This document shows, piece after piece, positions 55,975 through 64,000 of a stretch of 64,000 nucleotides of DNA. The position numbers were made by a program, and so were the translations under genes. The notes beneath the pieces were generated by a model that was not told the origin of the DNA, made no database searches, and saw only the letters and a program-made list of their open reading frames with translations. Origin of the DNA: Vreelandella stevensii S18214 (lineage in GTDB: Bacteria > Pseudomonadota > Gammaproteobacteria > Pseudomonadales > Halomonadaceae); NCBI RefSeq assembly GCF_000275725.1, contig NZ_AJTS01000040.1, positions 238,654-302,653 of the forward strand, written 5' to 3'. Numbering within the stretch: position 1 is the first letter of the stretch; each line of letters begins with the position of its first letter.

Positions 55975-58053
55975 TCACACCTGCCCGTAGCGCCCGGCGG
56001 CTTCGCCCAGCCAGCGGCGCACCAGTACCGCGGTGACTTCGGCGTTGCCCTGGAGCGCCTGGGCCAGGGCGGTGACCCGCTCCAGCTGGTCGGCATCGCG
56101 CTCCAGGTCGGCGATTTTCATCTGGGCGAGGCCGGTCTGGCGGGTGCCGAGCACTTCGCCGGGGCCGCGAATTTCCAGGTCTTTTTCGGCAATGCGGAAG
56201 CCGTCGGTGGTTTCGCGCATCACGCTGAGCCGCTCTCGGGAGCTTTTGGACAGCGGCGCGTGGTAAAGCAGCACGCAAAAACTTTCTGTGCTGCCGCGCC
56301 CTACTCGGCCGCGCAGCTGGTGAAGCTGGGAAAGCCCCAGGCGCTCCGGGTTTTCGATGATCATCAGGCTGGCATTCGGGACATCCACGCCGACCTCGAT
56401 CACCGTGGTGGCGACCAAAAGGTCCAGCTCGCCGGTCTTGAAGGCCTCCATCACTTCGGCTTTTTCGGCGGCCTTCATGCGCCCATGTATCAGCCCAATG
56501 GCCAGCTCCGGCAGCGCCTGGGTGAGCTCGTCCCGCGTGACTTCCGCCGCCTGGCACTGGAGCACTTCGGACTCTTCGATCAGCGTGCAGACCCAATAGG
56601 CCTGGCGGCCATCACGGCAGGCATTGCGGATACGCTCGACCACTTCCGGGCGGCGCTCGTCCGACACCACCACGGTCTTCACCGGCGTGCGCCCCGGCGG
56701 CAGCTCGTCGATCACCGACACGTCCAGGTCGGCGTAGGCGCTCATGGCCAGGGTGCGGGGAATCGGCGTGGCGGTCATGATCAGCTGGTGAGGCGTCAGC
56801 CCACCGGCCTCCCCCTTTTCACGCAGGGCGAGGCGCTGGTGCACACCAAAGCGGTGCTGTTCGTCGATGATCGCCAGCCCTAGGCATTGGAAATGCACAT
56901 CGTCCTGAAACAGCGCGTGGGTGCCCACCACCATCCGCGCTCGGCCATCGGCGATGGCGGCCTTGGCATCCAGCCGCGCCTTGCCTTTCAGTTTGCCCGC
57001 CAGCCAGGCGACATCGATACCCAGTGGCTCGAACCATGCCTTGAACGAACGATAGTGCTGCTCGGCGAGAATTTCCGTGGGCGCCATCATGGCCGCCTGG
57101 CAGTTGCCCGCCAGCGCCGAGAGCGCGGCCATGGCCGCCACCACCGTCTTGCCCGACCCCACATCCCCCTGTACCAGCCGCAGCATGGGCGCTGGGCCTG
57201 CCAGGTCGAGGGCGATCTCCTCCAGCACGCGGCGCTGGGCACCGGTGAGGGCAAACGGCAGCTGCGCCAGAAAGCGGGTTTGCAGGCTACGCCCGGAGGG
57301 CAGCGTCGGCGCGCCATCGGCCTGAATGCGCAGGCGCACTTCCCGCAGGCTGAGCTGGTGGGCCAGCAGCTCTTCCAGGGCGAGCCGCCGGGTGGCGGGG
57401 TGAAGCCCCTGGGCAAGCTGCTCCAGATCCACGTCCGGTGGTGGCTGGTGCAAGAGCTGCAGGCTGGCATGCAGCCCCGGTAGCTGGAAGCGCTGGCGCA
57501 GGGTGTCGGGGATCACGTCCGGCAGCGTTTCAGGGGCTTGCGCCAGCAGGCGCAGCGCCTGCTGGGCCAGGGCCCGCAGACGTGCCTGATGCAGCCCCTC
57601 CGTGGTCGGGTAGATGGGCGTGTAGTACTCCTCCACCGGGGTGTCACTGCTACCGCTCAGGCGATACTCCGGGTGGTAGATTTCCAGCCCCGTGGCCCCT
57701 GCCCGGGCTTCGCCGAACGCACGCACGGTGGCACCGGGGCGCAGCTGTTGCTGCTGAGCCGGAGAGAAGTGAAAGAACCGCAGGCTCAGGATGCCGCTCC
57801 CGTCGCGCAGCCGCACCAGCAGGCTGCGCCGCCGCCCCTTGACCACGTCGCTGGCGGTCACTTCCCCTTCCACCACCGCCTCCTGGCCCGCCCGCAGATG
57901 GCCTATCGGCGTCAGGCGCGTACGGTCCTGGTAGCGCAGCGGCAGGTGAAACAGCAGGTCGCTGACGCGCTCGACCCCCAGCCGCGCCAGCTTGATGGCC
58001 AGCGCGTCGCCTACGCCCTTGAGCGCCGTGACCGGAGCAGCCAGTTCACTCAT
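55975..58053 (-). CDS. recG: ATP-dependent DNA helicase RecG
   Basis: RecG remodels stalled forks and Holliday junctions. The 692-residue protein has the N-terminal wedge/OB domain (PLRYQDRTRLTPIGHLRAGQ), Walker A QGDVGSGKTVVA, DEQHRFGVHQR (motif II), TATPIPRTLAM (III), and the C-terminal helicase motifs MIIENPERLGLSQLHQLRGRVGRG. The ATG at 58053 overlaps the oxyR stop (ATGA), so the pair is translationally coupled. Confidence 0.95.
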   Translation of the reverse strand: MSELAAPVTALKGVGDALAIKLARLGVERVSDLLFHLPLRYQDRTRLTPIGHLRAGQEAVVEGEVTASDVVKGRRRSLLVRLRDGSGILSLRFFHFSPAQQQQLRPGATVRAFGEARAGATGLEIYHPEYRLSGSSDTPVEEYYTPIYPTTEGLHQARLRALAQQALRLLAQAPETLPDVIPDTLRQRFQLPGLHASLQLLHQPPPDVDLEQLAQGLHPATRRLALEELLAHQLSLREVRLRIQADGAPTLPSGRSLQTRFLAQLPFALTGAQRRVLEEIALDLAGPAPMLRLVQGDVGSGKTVVAAMAALSALAGNCQAAMMAPTEILAEQHYRSFKAWFEPLGIDVAWLAGKLKGKARLDAKAAIADGRARMVVGTHALFQDDVHFQCLGLAIIDEQHRFGVHQRLALREKGEAGGLTPHQLIMTATPIPRTLAMSAYADLDVSVIDELPPGRTPVKTVVVSDERRPEVVERIRNACRDGRQAYWVCTLIEESEVLQCQAAEVTRDELTQALPELAIGLIHGRMKAAEKAEVMEAFKTGELDLLVATTVIEVGVDVPNASLMIIENPERLGLSQLHQLRGRVGRGSTESFCVLLYHAPLSKSSRERLSVMRETTDGFRIAEKDLEIRGPGEVLGTRQTGLAQMKIADLERDADQLERVTALAQALQGNAEVTAVLVRRWLGEAAGRYGQV

Positions 58054-58979
58054 GAGTCCGTATGGGCCTTGTGGTCCGGTTGCTGGCACTGGCCAATCGC
58101 CTGGGCCAAGGCATCGATGGCCTTGGGCCTGGGGAAGCTTGCGCGCCAGGCAATCGCCACCGTGCGCGAAGGCGCAGGCTCCACGAAGGGACGGCTGACC
58201 AGCATGGCGTTTTCGTACTGGTCGGTGCCCAGCGCCGACTGGGGCAACACGGTAATGCCCAGCCTGGAGGCCACCATGTGGCGAATCGTTTCCAACGAGC
58301 CGCCTTCGGCAATCAGGGTGTTGTTGGGGCTGTTCAGCTTTTGGGTGATGGCCGGGCAGGCTTCCAGAATCTGGTCGCGGAAGCAGTGGCCTTCCCCCAG
58401 CAGCAGCAGGCGCTCTTCCAGCAGGTCTTCCTTGTGGATGGCTTCACGCGCTACCCACGGATGGCTGGCGGGCATCAGCACTTCGAAATGCTCATCGTAG
58501 ATCGGCTTGGTAACTACATCGGTTTCGGTGAAGGGCAGCGCCACGATGATCACGTCCAGCTCGCCATTGCGCAGCTTGGCGCGCAGCGTACCGGTCATGC
58601 CCTCTTCGATGTACAGCGGCATCTGTGGCGCAGCGTTGGCCAGCGCAGGCACCAGATGGGGAAACAGGTAGGGCCCAATGGTGTAGATGGCGCCAATGCG
58701 CAGGGGGTTGGCCAGCTGGTCCTTGCCTGCCTTGGCCAGTTCGAAAATCAGCCCACTCTGTTCCAGAACGCGCTGCGCCTGCGCAACGACCTTTTCACCC
58801 AGTGGCGTTACCTGTACGGTGGACTTGGAGCGCTCGAACAGCGCCACTTCCAGTTCGTCTTCCAGTTTTTTCACTGCCACCGACAGAGTGGGCTGTGAAA
58901 CGTGGCAACGTTCAGCGGCACGGCCAAAATGGCGCTCTTGTGCAAGGGTTACGATGTAGCGTAGTTCTGTTAAAGTCAT
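58050..58979 (-). CDS. oxyR: Hydrogen peroxide-responsive regulator OxyR
   Basis: The 309-residue LysR-type regulator starts MTLTELRYIVTLAQERHFGRAAE. The two redox cysteines fall exactly at residues 199 and 208 (GEGHCFRDQILEACPA), as in E. coli OxyR. Oxidation by peroxide forms their disulfide and activates antioxidant genes. The ATG at 58979 is chosen for the conserved N-terminus; the in-frame ATG at 59081 adds 34 unrelated residues. It is coupled to recG, an arrangement also seen in Pseudomonas. Confidence 0.96.
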   Translation of the reverse strand: MTLTELRYIVTLAQERHFGRAAERCHVSQPTLSVAVKKLEDELEVALFERSKSTVQVTPLGEKVVAQAQRVLEQSGLIFELAKAGKDQLANPLRIGAIYTIGPYLFPHLVPALANAAPQMPLYIEEGMTGTLRAKLRNGELDVIIVALPFTETDVVTKPIYDEHFEVLMPASHPWVAREAIHKEDLLEERLLLLGEGHCFRDQILEACPAITQKLNSPNNTLIAEGGSLETIRHMVASRLGITVLPQSALGTDQYENAMLVSRPFVEPAPSRTVAIAWRASFPRPKAIDALAQAIGQCQQPDHKAHTDS

Positions 58980-59129
58980 GGTGGTGCCAGTGGCATCCTC
59001 TCGTTGCAGCTCGTGACTGGTAATCGTAATTAGCGAGATGGAAAAGGACAGACAAGCCCTATTGAAGATGGCACATCTCATAGGGACTTTGTATCTAATA
59101 GGGAATATTTATCAAGAGGGGTGAGCAAG

Positions 59130-60011
59130 GTGAAGCTAACGGTACTGATTATCGGCTGTGGAGATATCGGCGTCACGCTTGGCAAGGAGCTGCTGGACGA
59201 AGGGCACCGCGTGATCGGCGTGCGCCGCCAGGCCGATGCACTGGCCAACACGGGCATCGAGCCGCTGGCCCTGGACCTTAACGACCTGGAAGGGGCACCT
59301 GCCAACGCCTTGCCCAGCGCAGACTACGTCATTTACACCGTCAGCGCCGACCGTTTCGAAGAGAGTGCCTATCAAAGCGCTTACCCGGACGGCCTGAAAC
59401 GTGTGCTGAGCGTGCTGGAGCAGCACGACACGCCGCCCAAACGGATCTTCTTCGTCTCTTCCACCAGCGTTTACGGCCAGCAGGAAGGCGAAGTGGTCAA
59501 CGAAGAGAGCCCCACCAGCTCCACCAGCTTCTCCGGCACCCTGATGTGCGAAGCCGAACAGGCGCTGCTCAACCACCCGCTGCCTGGCACCGTGGTGCGT
59601 TTTTCAGGTATTTATGGCCCGGGGCGTGACCGCCTGATTCACCAGGTGGCAGAAGGCCGCATTGCCGCCGTGACGCCGGTGATCTACTCCAACCGGATTC
59701 ACCGCGACGACTGCACCGGCATCCTGGCGCACCTGATTCGCTGTCAGGAGAGCGGTACGCCGCTGGCAGACCTGTACTTGGGCAGCGACTGCGAGCCGGT
59801 GACCATGCACAACGTGATGGCATGGCTGGCGAAACAGCTGAAAGTGGAGTCCACCGAGACCATGCAGTCCCCCCTGCGCCGACGGGCCAGCAAGCGTTGC
59901 GACAACCGCCGTATTCGTGAAACCGGCTACACCTTCCGCTACCCCAGCTACAAGGAAGGGTATCTGCAGGTGCTCAAGGAAGGCGGGTTTCTGGAACTTC
60001 AGAAAGCCTGA
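59130..60011 (+). CDS. NAD-dependent epimerase/dehydratase (SDR, YeeZ-like)
   Basis: The 293-residue extended SDR has Rossmann motif LIIGCGDIGVTLGKELLDEGH, the FVSSTSVYGQQEGEVV segment with the Ser/Tyr of the active site and RFSGIYGPGRDRLI. It lacks a clear YxxxK, as in YeeZ-type proteins, so catalysis is uncertain. The start is taken as GTG at 59130 because AGAGGG ends nine nt before it; the GTG at 59121 would touch that site. It diverges from oxyR and converges on ridA through a shared terminator. Confidence 0.78.
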   Translation: MKLTVLIIGCGDIGVTLGKELLDEGHRVIGVRRQADALANTGIEPLALDLNDLEGAPANALPSADYVIYTVSADRFEESAYQSAYPDGLKRVLSVLEQHDTPPKRIFFVSSTSVYGQQEGEVVNEESPTSSTSFSGTLMCEAEQALLNHPLPGTVVRFSGIYGPGRDRLIHQVAEGRIAAVTPVIYSNRIHRDDCTGILAHLIRCQESGTPLADLYLGSDCEPVTMHNVMAWLAKQLKVESTETMQSPLRRRASKRCDNRRIRETGYTFRYPSYKEGYLQVLKEGGFLELQKA

Positions 60012-60030
60012 CGCTATCGCGTAACTCACT

Positions 60031-60064
60031 AGCAAAAAGCGAGCCCCACGGCTCGCTTTTTGCT
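60031..60064. terminator. Bidirectional terminator between the SDR gene and ridA
   Basis: A perfect 15-bp stem (60031-60045 with 60050-60064, loop CCAC) contains GCAAAAAGCGAGCC and its complement, so each direction ends in a T run within the stem. It lies midway between two convergent genes. Confidence 0.9.
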
Positions 60065-60090
60065 GTGCTGTGCCGTACCAGGCCTTGGCG

Positions 60091-60480
60091 TTAGTCGCCA
60101 ATCACCATGACCGCTTCGGCTTCTACCTGGCTGCCCTTGGGCAGCGCCTTCACGCCCACCGCCGCACGGGCCGGGAACGGCGTGGAGAAGAACTCCTCCA
60201 TCACCTTGTTGACGATGGCGAAGTTGTCCAGGTCCACCAGGTAGAGGTTGAGCTTGACGATATCGCTCAGCGAGCCCGCCGCCTCTTCGCACACTGCCTG
60301 CAGGTTGGCAAACACTTGACGCGCCTGGGCTTCGAAGTCGTCGGAGACCAGCGCCATGGTGTCCGGGTCGAGGGGAATCTGGCCCGACAGATACACCGTG
60401 TTGCCCGCCTTGATGGCTTGTGAATAGGGGCCAATGGCCGCCGGGGCTTTCTCGGTGTTGATAACCGCTTTATTGCTCAT
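60091..60480 (-). CDS. ridA: Reactive intermediate/imine deaminase RidA
   Basis: RidA hydrolyses reactive enamines and imines formed by PLP enzymes. The 129-residue protein has [29 protein letters not shown], the conserved Arg in [15 protein letters not shown] and the ending VEAEAVMV. The ATG at 60480 follows AGGAG and fits the family; 16 upstream codons are not conserved. It is encoded right after spoT, 95 nt away. Confidence 0.95.
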   Translation of the reverse strand: MSNKAVINTEKAPAAIGPYSQAIKAGNTVYLSGQIPLDPDTMALVSDDFEAQARQVFANLQAVCEEAAGSLSDIVKLNLYLVDLDNFAIVNKVMEEFFSTPFPARAAVGVKALPKGSQVEAEAVMVIGD

Positions 60481-60575
60481 TATGTCTCTTGCTCCTGTAA
60501 GAATGCATCGATGGATGATGATCGCCACGGCTGACGCCGCTAGCCTGACGGGCCAGCGGCGGGTACCGGGTCGTT

Positions 60576-62708
60576 TTAATTGGCCGTACGGGTAATCTTG
60601 CCGACGTTGGGGAGGTTGCGGATCCGCTTGATGATCCGCGCCAGATGGACTCGCCCTTTCACCGACAGGGTCAGGTTGACCGTCGAGAGCCGTGCGTCAC
60701 GCTCTTCGATGCCGATCCGCTCGATGTTGGCGTCCGCATCGGTCACCAGCCCGGCCAGCTCGGCGACCAGGCCACGGCGGCTTTCGATCTCGATGCGCAG
60801 GGCCACCGGGAAGTCTTCGTCGATATTTTCCGACCACTCCAGAGCAAACAGCTTTTCTGGGTCGTTCTTGCGCTCGGAGAGGTTCTTGCACTCACTGCGG
60901 TGCACCACCAACCCCTTGCCCACAGAGAGGTGCCCCACCACCGGGTCGCCCGGCAGCGGGTGGCAGCAGCGCGCAAAGTTGATCACCATGCCTTCGCCGC
61001 CGCTGATGACCACTGCCTTGTCGCTGTTGTCGGCCAGCGTCTTGTCGAAGCTCTCGCCGTGGGCCACGTCCACCAGCCGCCGAGCCACCACGTGGGCCAT
61101 ACGATTGCCCAGCCCCATCGACTCCAGCAGCGCATCCATGGAGCTGGCATCCAGCTCTTTCAGCGCCTGTTCGAACACGCTCTCGTCCAGCTCTTCCAGG
61201 CTGGTCTCGAAGGGGGCCAGGGCCTTGTTGAGCAAACGGCGCCCCAGCATGATGGCTTCTGCCTGCTGCTGGTGCTTGAGCGCGTGACGGATGGCCGAGC
61301 GCGCCTTGGCGGTGGTAACGAAATTCAGCCACGCCAGGTTGGGGCGCGCGCCCGGCGCGGTGATGATTTCCAGCGTCTGGCCGCTTTCCAGCCGTGTCGA
61401 GAGCGGTGCCAGATGGCGGTCGATTCGGCAAGCAATGCAGTTGTTGCCGATATCGGTGTGCACGCTATAGGCAAAATCGATCACCGTGGCCCCCTGGGGG
61501 AGCTCCATGATGTCGCCTTTGGGCGTGAACACGTAGATATCATCCGGGAACAGGTCGTTCTTGACGTGCTCGATGAACTCCAGCGAGTCCCCCGCGTGGC
61601 GCTGCATCTCCAGCAGCCCCTTCACCCAGGCGCGGGCGCGGGCGTGGCTGCCTTCGGCAATCGGATGCGCGGTCTGGCCAGCCTTGTACAGCCAGTGGGC
61701 AGCGATGCCGTTGTTGGCCATGGCTTCCATTTCGCGGGTGCGGATCTGCACTTCGATGGGCATGCCACGCTGGCCGAACAGCGTCGTGTGCAGGCTCTGG
61801 TAGCCGTTGGCCTTGGGAATCGCGATATAGTCCTTGAAGCGCCCGGGTACCGGCTTGTAGAGGTTGTGCACCACGCCCAGAATCCGGTAACAGCTGGCCA
61901 CGTCTTCGGTAATGATACGGAACCCGAAGACGTCCATGATCTCGGCAAACGGCTTGCGCTGGTCGCGCATCTTCTTGTAGATCGACAGCAGATGCTTCTG
62001 GCGGCCAATCACCGTGCCCTGCAGCGCTTCGTCGTCCAGGCTCTGCTGTAGCGAGGCCTGGATTTCACGCATGGCGCTGCGGCGGTTGCCTCTAGCGCTG
62101 GCCACCGCACGCTTGATGCGCTCAGCCCGCATGGGGTGGATCGCCTGGAACGAGAGATCTTCCAGCTCCACACGAATGGTGTTGATCCCTAGCCGCCCCG
62201 CGATACGGGCGTAGATTTCCAGGGTTTCCCGGGCAATGCGGCGCTTCTTGTCGGGCCGCAGGGCCCCCAGAGTGCGCATGTTGTGCAGCCGGTCGGCCAG
62301 CTTGACGATGATGACGCGGATGTCCCGCGACATCGCCAGCACCATCTTCTGGAAATTTTCCGCCTGGGCAACGGCCTTGTCTTCGAAGGTGATCTGCGTC
62401 AGCTTGGAGACGCCATCCACCAGCTCGGCCACCGGCTTGCCAAACTGGGCGGCCAGGGCTTTCTTGGAGACGCCAGTGTCTTCGATGACATCGTGCAGCA
62501 TGGCGGCCATCAGGCTTTGATGGTCCATGTGCATGTTGGCGAGAATGTTGGCCACCGCCAGCGGGTGGGTCACGTAGGGCTCGCCCGAGCGACGGCGCTG
62601 GCCGTCGTGGGCCTGCTCGGCGTAATAGAAGGCGCGCTTGACCTGCTGGATCTCGTCCGGGGGTAAGTAGCCGCCGAGTCGGTCGGCCAGGTCATCAATG
62701 GTGAACAT
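60576..62708 (-). CDS. spoT: Bifunctional (p)ppGpp synthetase/hydrolase SpoT
   Basis: The 710-residue protein has an HD hydrolase domain with the intact metal motif HDVIEDT near residue 68, a synthetase domain ([41 protein letters not shown]), a TGS domain ([30 protein letters not shown]) and a C-terminal ACT domain. The HD site is complete, so it is SpoT rather than RelA. It follows rpoZ by 26 nt. Confidence 0.96.
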   Translation of the reverse strand: MFTIDDLADRLGGYLPPDEIQQVKRAFYYAEQAHDGQRRRSGEPYVTHPLAVANILANMHMDHQSLMAAMLHDVIEDTGVSKKALAAQFGKPVAELVDGVSKLTQITFEDKAVAQAENFQKMVLAMSRDIRVIIVKLADRLHNMRTLGALRPDKKRRIARETLEIYARIAGRLGINTIRVELEDLSFQAIHPMRAERIKRAVASARGNRRSAMREIQASLQQSLDDEALQGTVIGRQKHLLSIYKKMRDQRKPFAEIMDVFGFRIITEDVASCYRILGVVHNLYKPVPGRFKDYIAIPKANGYQSLHTTLFGQRGMPIEVQIRTREMEAMANNGIAAHWLYKAGQTAHPIAEGSHARARAWVKGLLEMQRHAGDSLEFIEHVKNDLFPDDIYVFTPKGDIMELPQGATVIDFAYSVHTDIGNNCIACRIDRHLAPLSTRLESGQTLEIITAPGARPNLAWLNFVTTAKARSAIRHALKHQQQAEAIMLGRRLLNKALAPFETSLEELDESVFEQALKELDASSMDALLESMGLGNRMAHVVARRLVDVAHGESFDKTLADNSDKAVVISGGEGMVINFARCCHPLPGDPVVGHLSVGKGLVVHRSECKNLSERKNDPEKLFALEWSENIDEDFPVALRIEIESRRGLVAELAGLVTDADANIERIGIEERDARLSTVNLTLSVKGRVHLARIIKRIRNLPNVGKITRTAN

Positions 62709-62734
62709 GTACCGCGCCCCTGATCGGTGCTAGC

Positions 62735-62995
62735 TTAGTCGTCGATTTGAGCGCTGGGCGTCATGGCAGGACGCGCCCGCACCGGCGCTTCGACCGGCTC
62801 ATCCAGAACCGTATGGTCGACCAGGCCTGCGGCGATCTCACGCAGCGCCATGACGGTCGGCTTGTCGTTTTCCCAGGGCAGTTGGGCATCACGGGAGCCA
62901 CGCGCCAGCTGACGGGCACGCTGGGTAGAAATCATCACCAGTTTGAAGCGGTTTTCTACGTTTTCGAGACAATCTTCGACGGTTACGCGAGCCAT
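62735..62995 (-). CDS. rpoZ: RNA polymerase omega subunit
   Basis: The 86-residue protein begins [20 protein letters not shown] and contains STQRARQL and [13 protein letters not shown], the omega signature that binds the beta-prime tail. It lies between gmk (87 nt) and spoT (26 nt), the standard gmk-rpoZ-spoT order. Confidence 0.96.
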   Translation of the reverse strand: MARVTVEDCLENVENRFKLVMISTQRARQLARGSRDAQLPWENDKPTVMALREIAAGLVDHTVLDEPVEAPVRARPAMTPSAQIDD

Positions 62996-63082
62996 GGAGC
63001 CATCCTGTAATAACGACGCCGGGCCGGCAGAGCTGAAAACGCCGCCGACCCAGCGAAAAAAGTAGTCATACGACCTGCTAGA

Positions 63083-64000
<918 letters not shown>

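Noticed and set aside
55936-55978. Direct repeat CACACCGGCCT between yccS and recG
   Set aside because: Short, two copies only, in a 44-nt convergent gap; no structure or known function.
59057-59103. Possible OxyR site from CCCTAT/ATAGGG repeats upstream of oxyR
   Set aside because: The ATAG units are 18 bp apart and do not fit the ATAG-N7-CTAT spacing; only one half-site pair (ATAG-N7-GTAT at 59080-59094) comes near.
60645-62051. Plus-strand open frame of 468 codons opposite spoT
   Set aside because: Antisense shadow of spoT with unnatural composition and no recognisable motif.

Overview
The window is a stretch of chromosome from a halophilic gammaproteobacterium, most likely Halomonas or a close relative (Halomonadaceae). 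Three things point there. The left edge carries a TRAP transporter whose binding protein is recognisably TeaA, the ectoine/hydroxyectoine receptor of Halomonas elongata. Secreted proteins are very acidic. The housekeeping order resembles that of Pseudomonas (argH/lptM/lysA/dapF/DUF484/xerC/yigB; hemC-D-X-Y; pst-phoU and phoBR-ubiA-ubiC-rubB-hupA; gmk-rpoZ-spoT-ridA near recG-oxyR). Coding density is high and G+C is high. I saw no rRNA, tRNA, CRISPR array, insertion sequence or prophage. All similarity statements rest on recognising motifs by eye; no search was run.

Layout. 1-3.3 kb: teaCBA (minus). 3.4-6.4 kb: DUF2390 gene, ABC-F protein YheS and dtd. 6.4-10.6 kb: a gene remnant, a tandem universal stress protein, a thiD broken by one extra base in a homopolymer, and a TRAP permease pair (Q and M) without its own binding protein. 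10.6-13.9 kb: endonuclease-like protein, dsbA, cytochrome c4 and engB. 13.9-19.9 kb: one tightly overlapping minus operon argH-lptM-lysA-dapF-DUF484-xerC-yigB. 20-22.5 kb: a PAS-PAS-LOV-GGDEF-EAL protein, divergent from hemCDXY (22.6-27 kb). 27-33.3 kb: DUF72, an NSS transporter, a small basic protein, hexR and uvrD. 33.4-34.5 kb: an orphan Tat-exported TRAP binding protein. 34.5-41 kb: yciA, a PstS-like gene, Pho box, pstCAB-phoU and cysZ. 41-41.9 kb: a small minus-strand locus with a sigma-54-like promoter, an IHF site, a structured leader, a Lys/Arg-free acidic secreted protein, a 42-residue hydrophilic protein and a terminator. 41.9-47.5 kb: phoBR with a Pho box, ubiCA, rubredoxin reductase-like gene, HU and an SCP2-like gene. 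47.5-53.5 kb: LysR regulator and a catabolic/transport set (DUF3100, small membrane protein, M20 amidohydrolase, beta-hydroxyacid dehydrogenase, aldehyde dehydrogenase). 53.7-64 kb: yccS-like, recG-oxyR, a GTG-start SDR, ridA-spoT-rpoZ-gmk and a partial extensin-like gene.

How it fits together. Osmolyte uptake (Tea) and phosphate control (two good Pho boxes, PhoBR, PstCAB, PhoU) are the clearest physiological modules. The observations most worth following are the small sigma-54-type locus at 41.1-41.8 kb, the blue-light (LOV) c-di-GMP protein sharing an intergenic region with the heme operon, the thiD frameshift next to the split TRAP permeases, and the DUF3100/amidohydrolase cluster.
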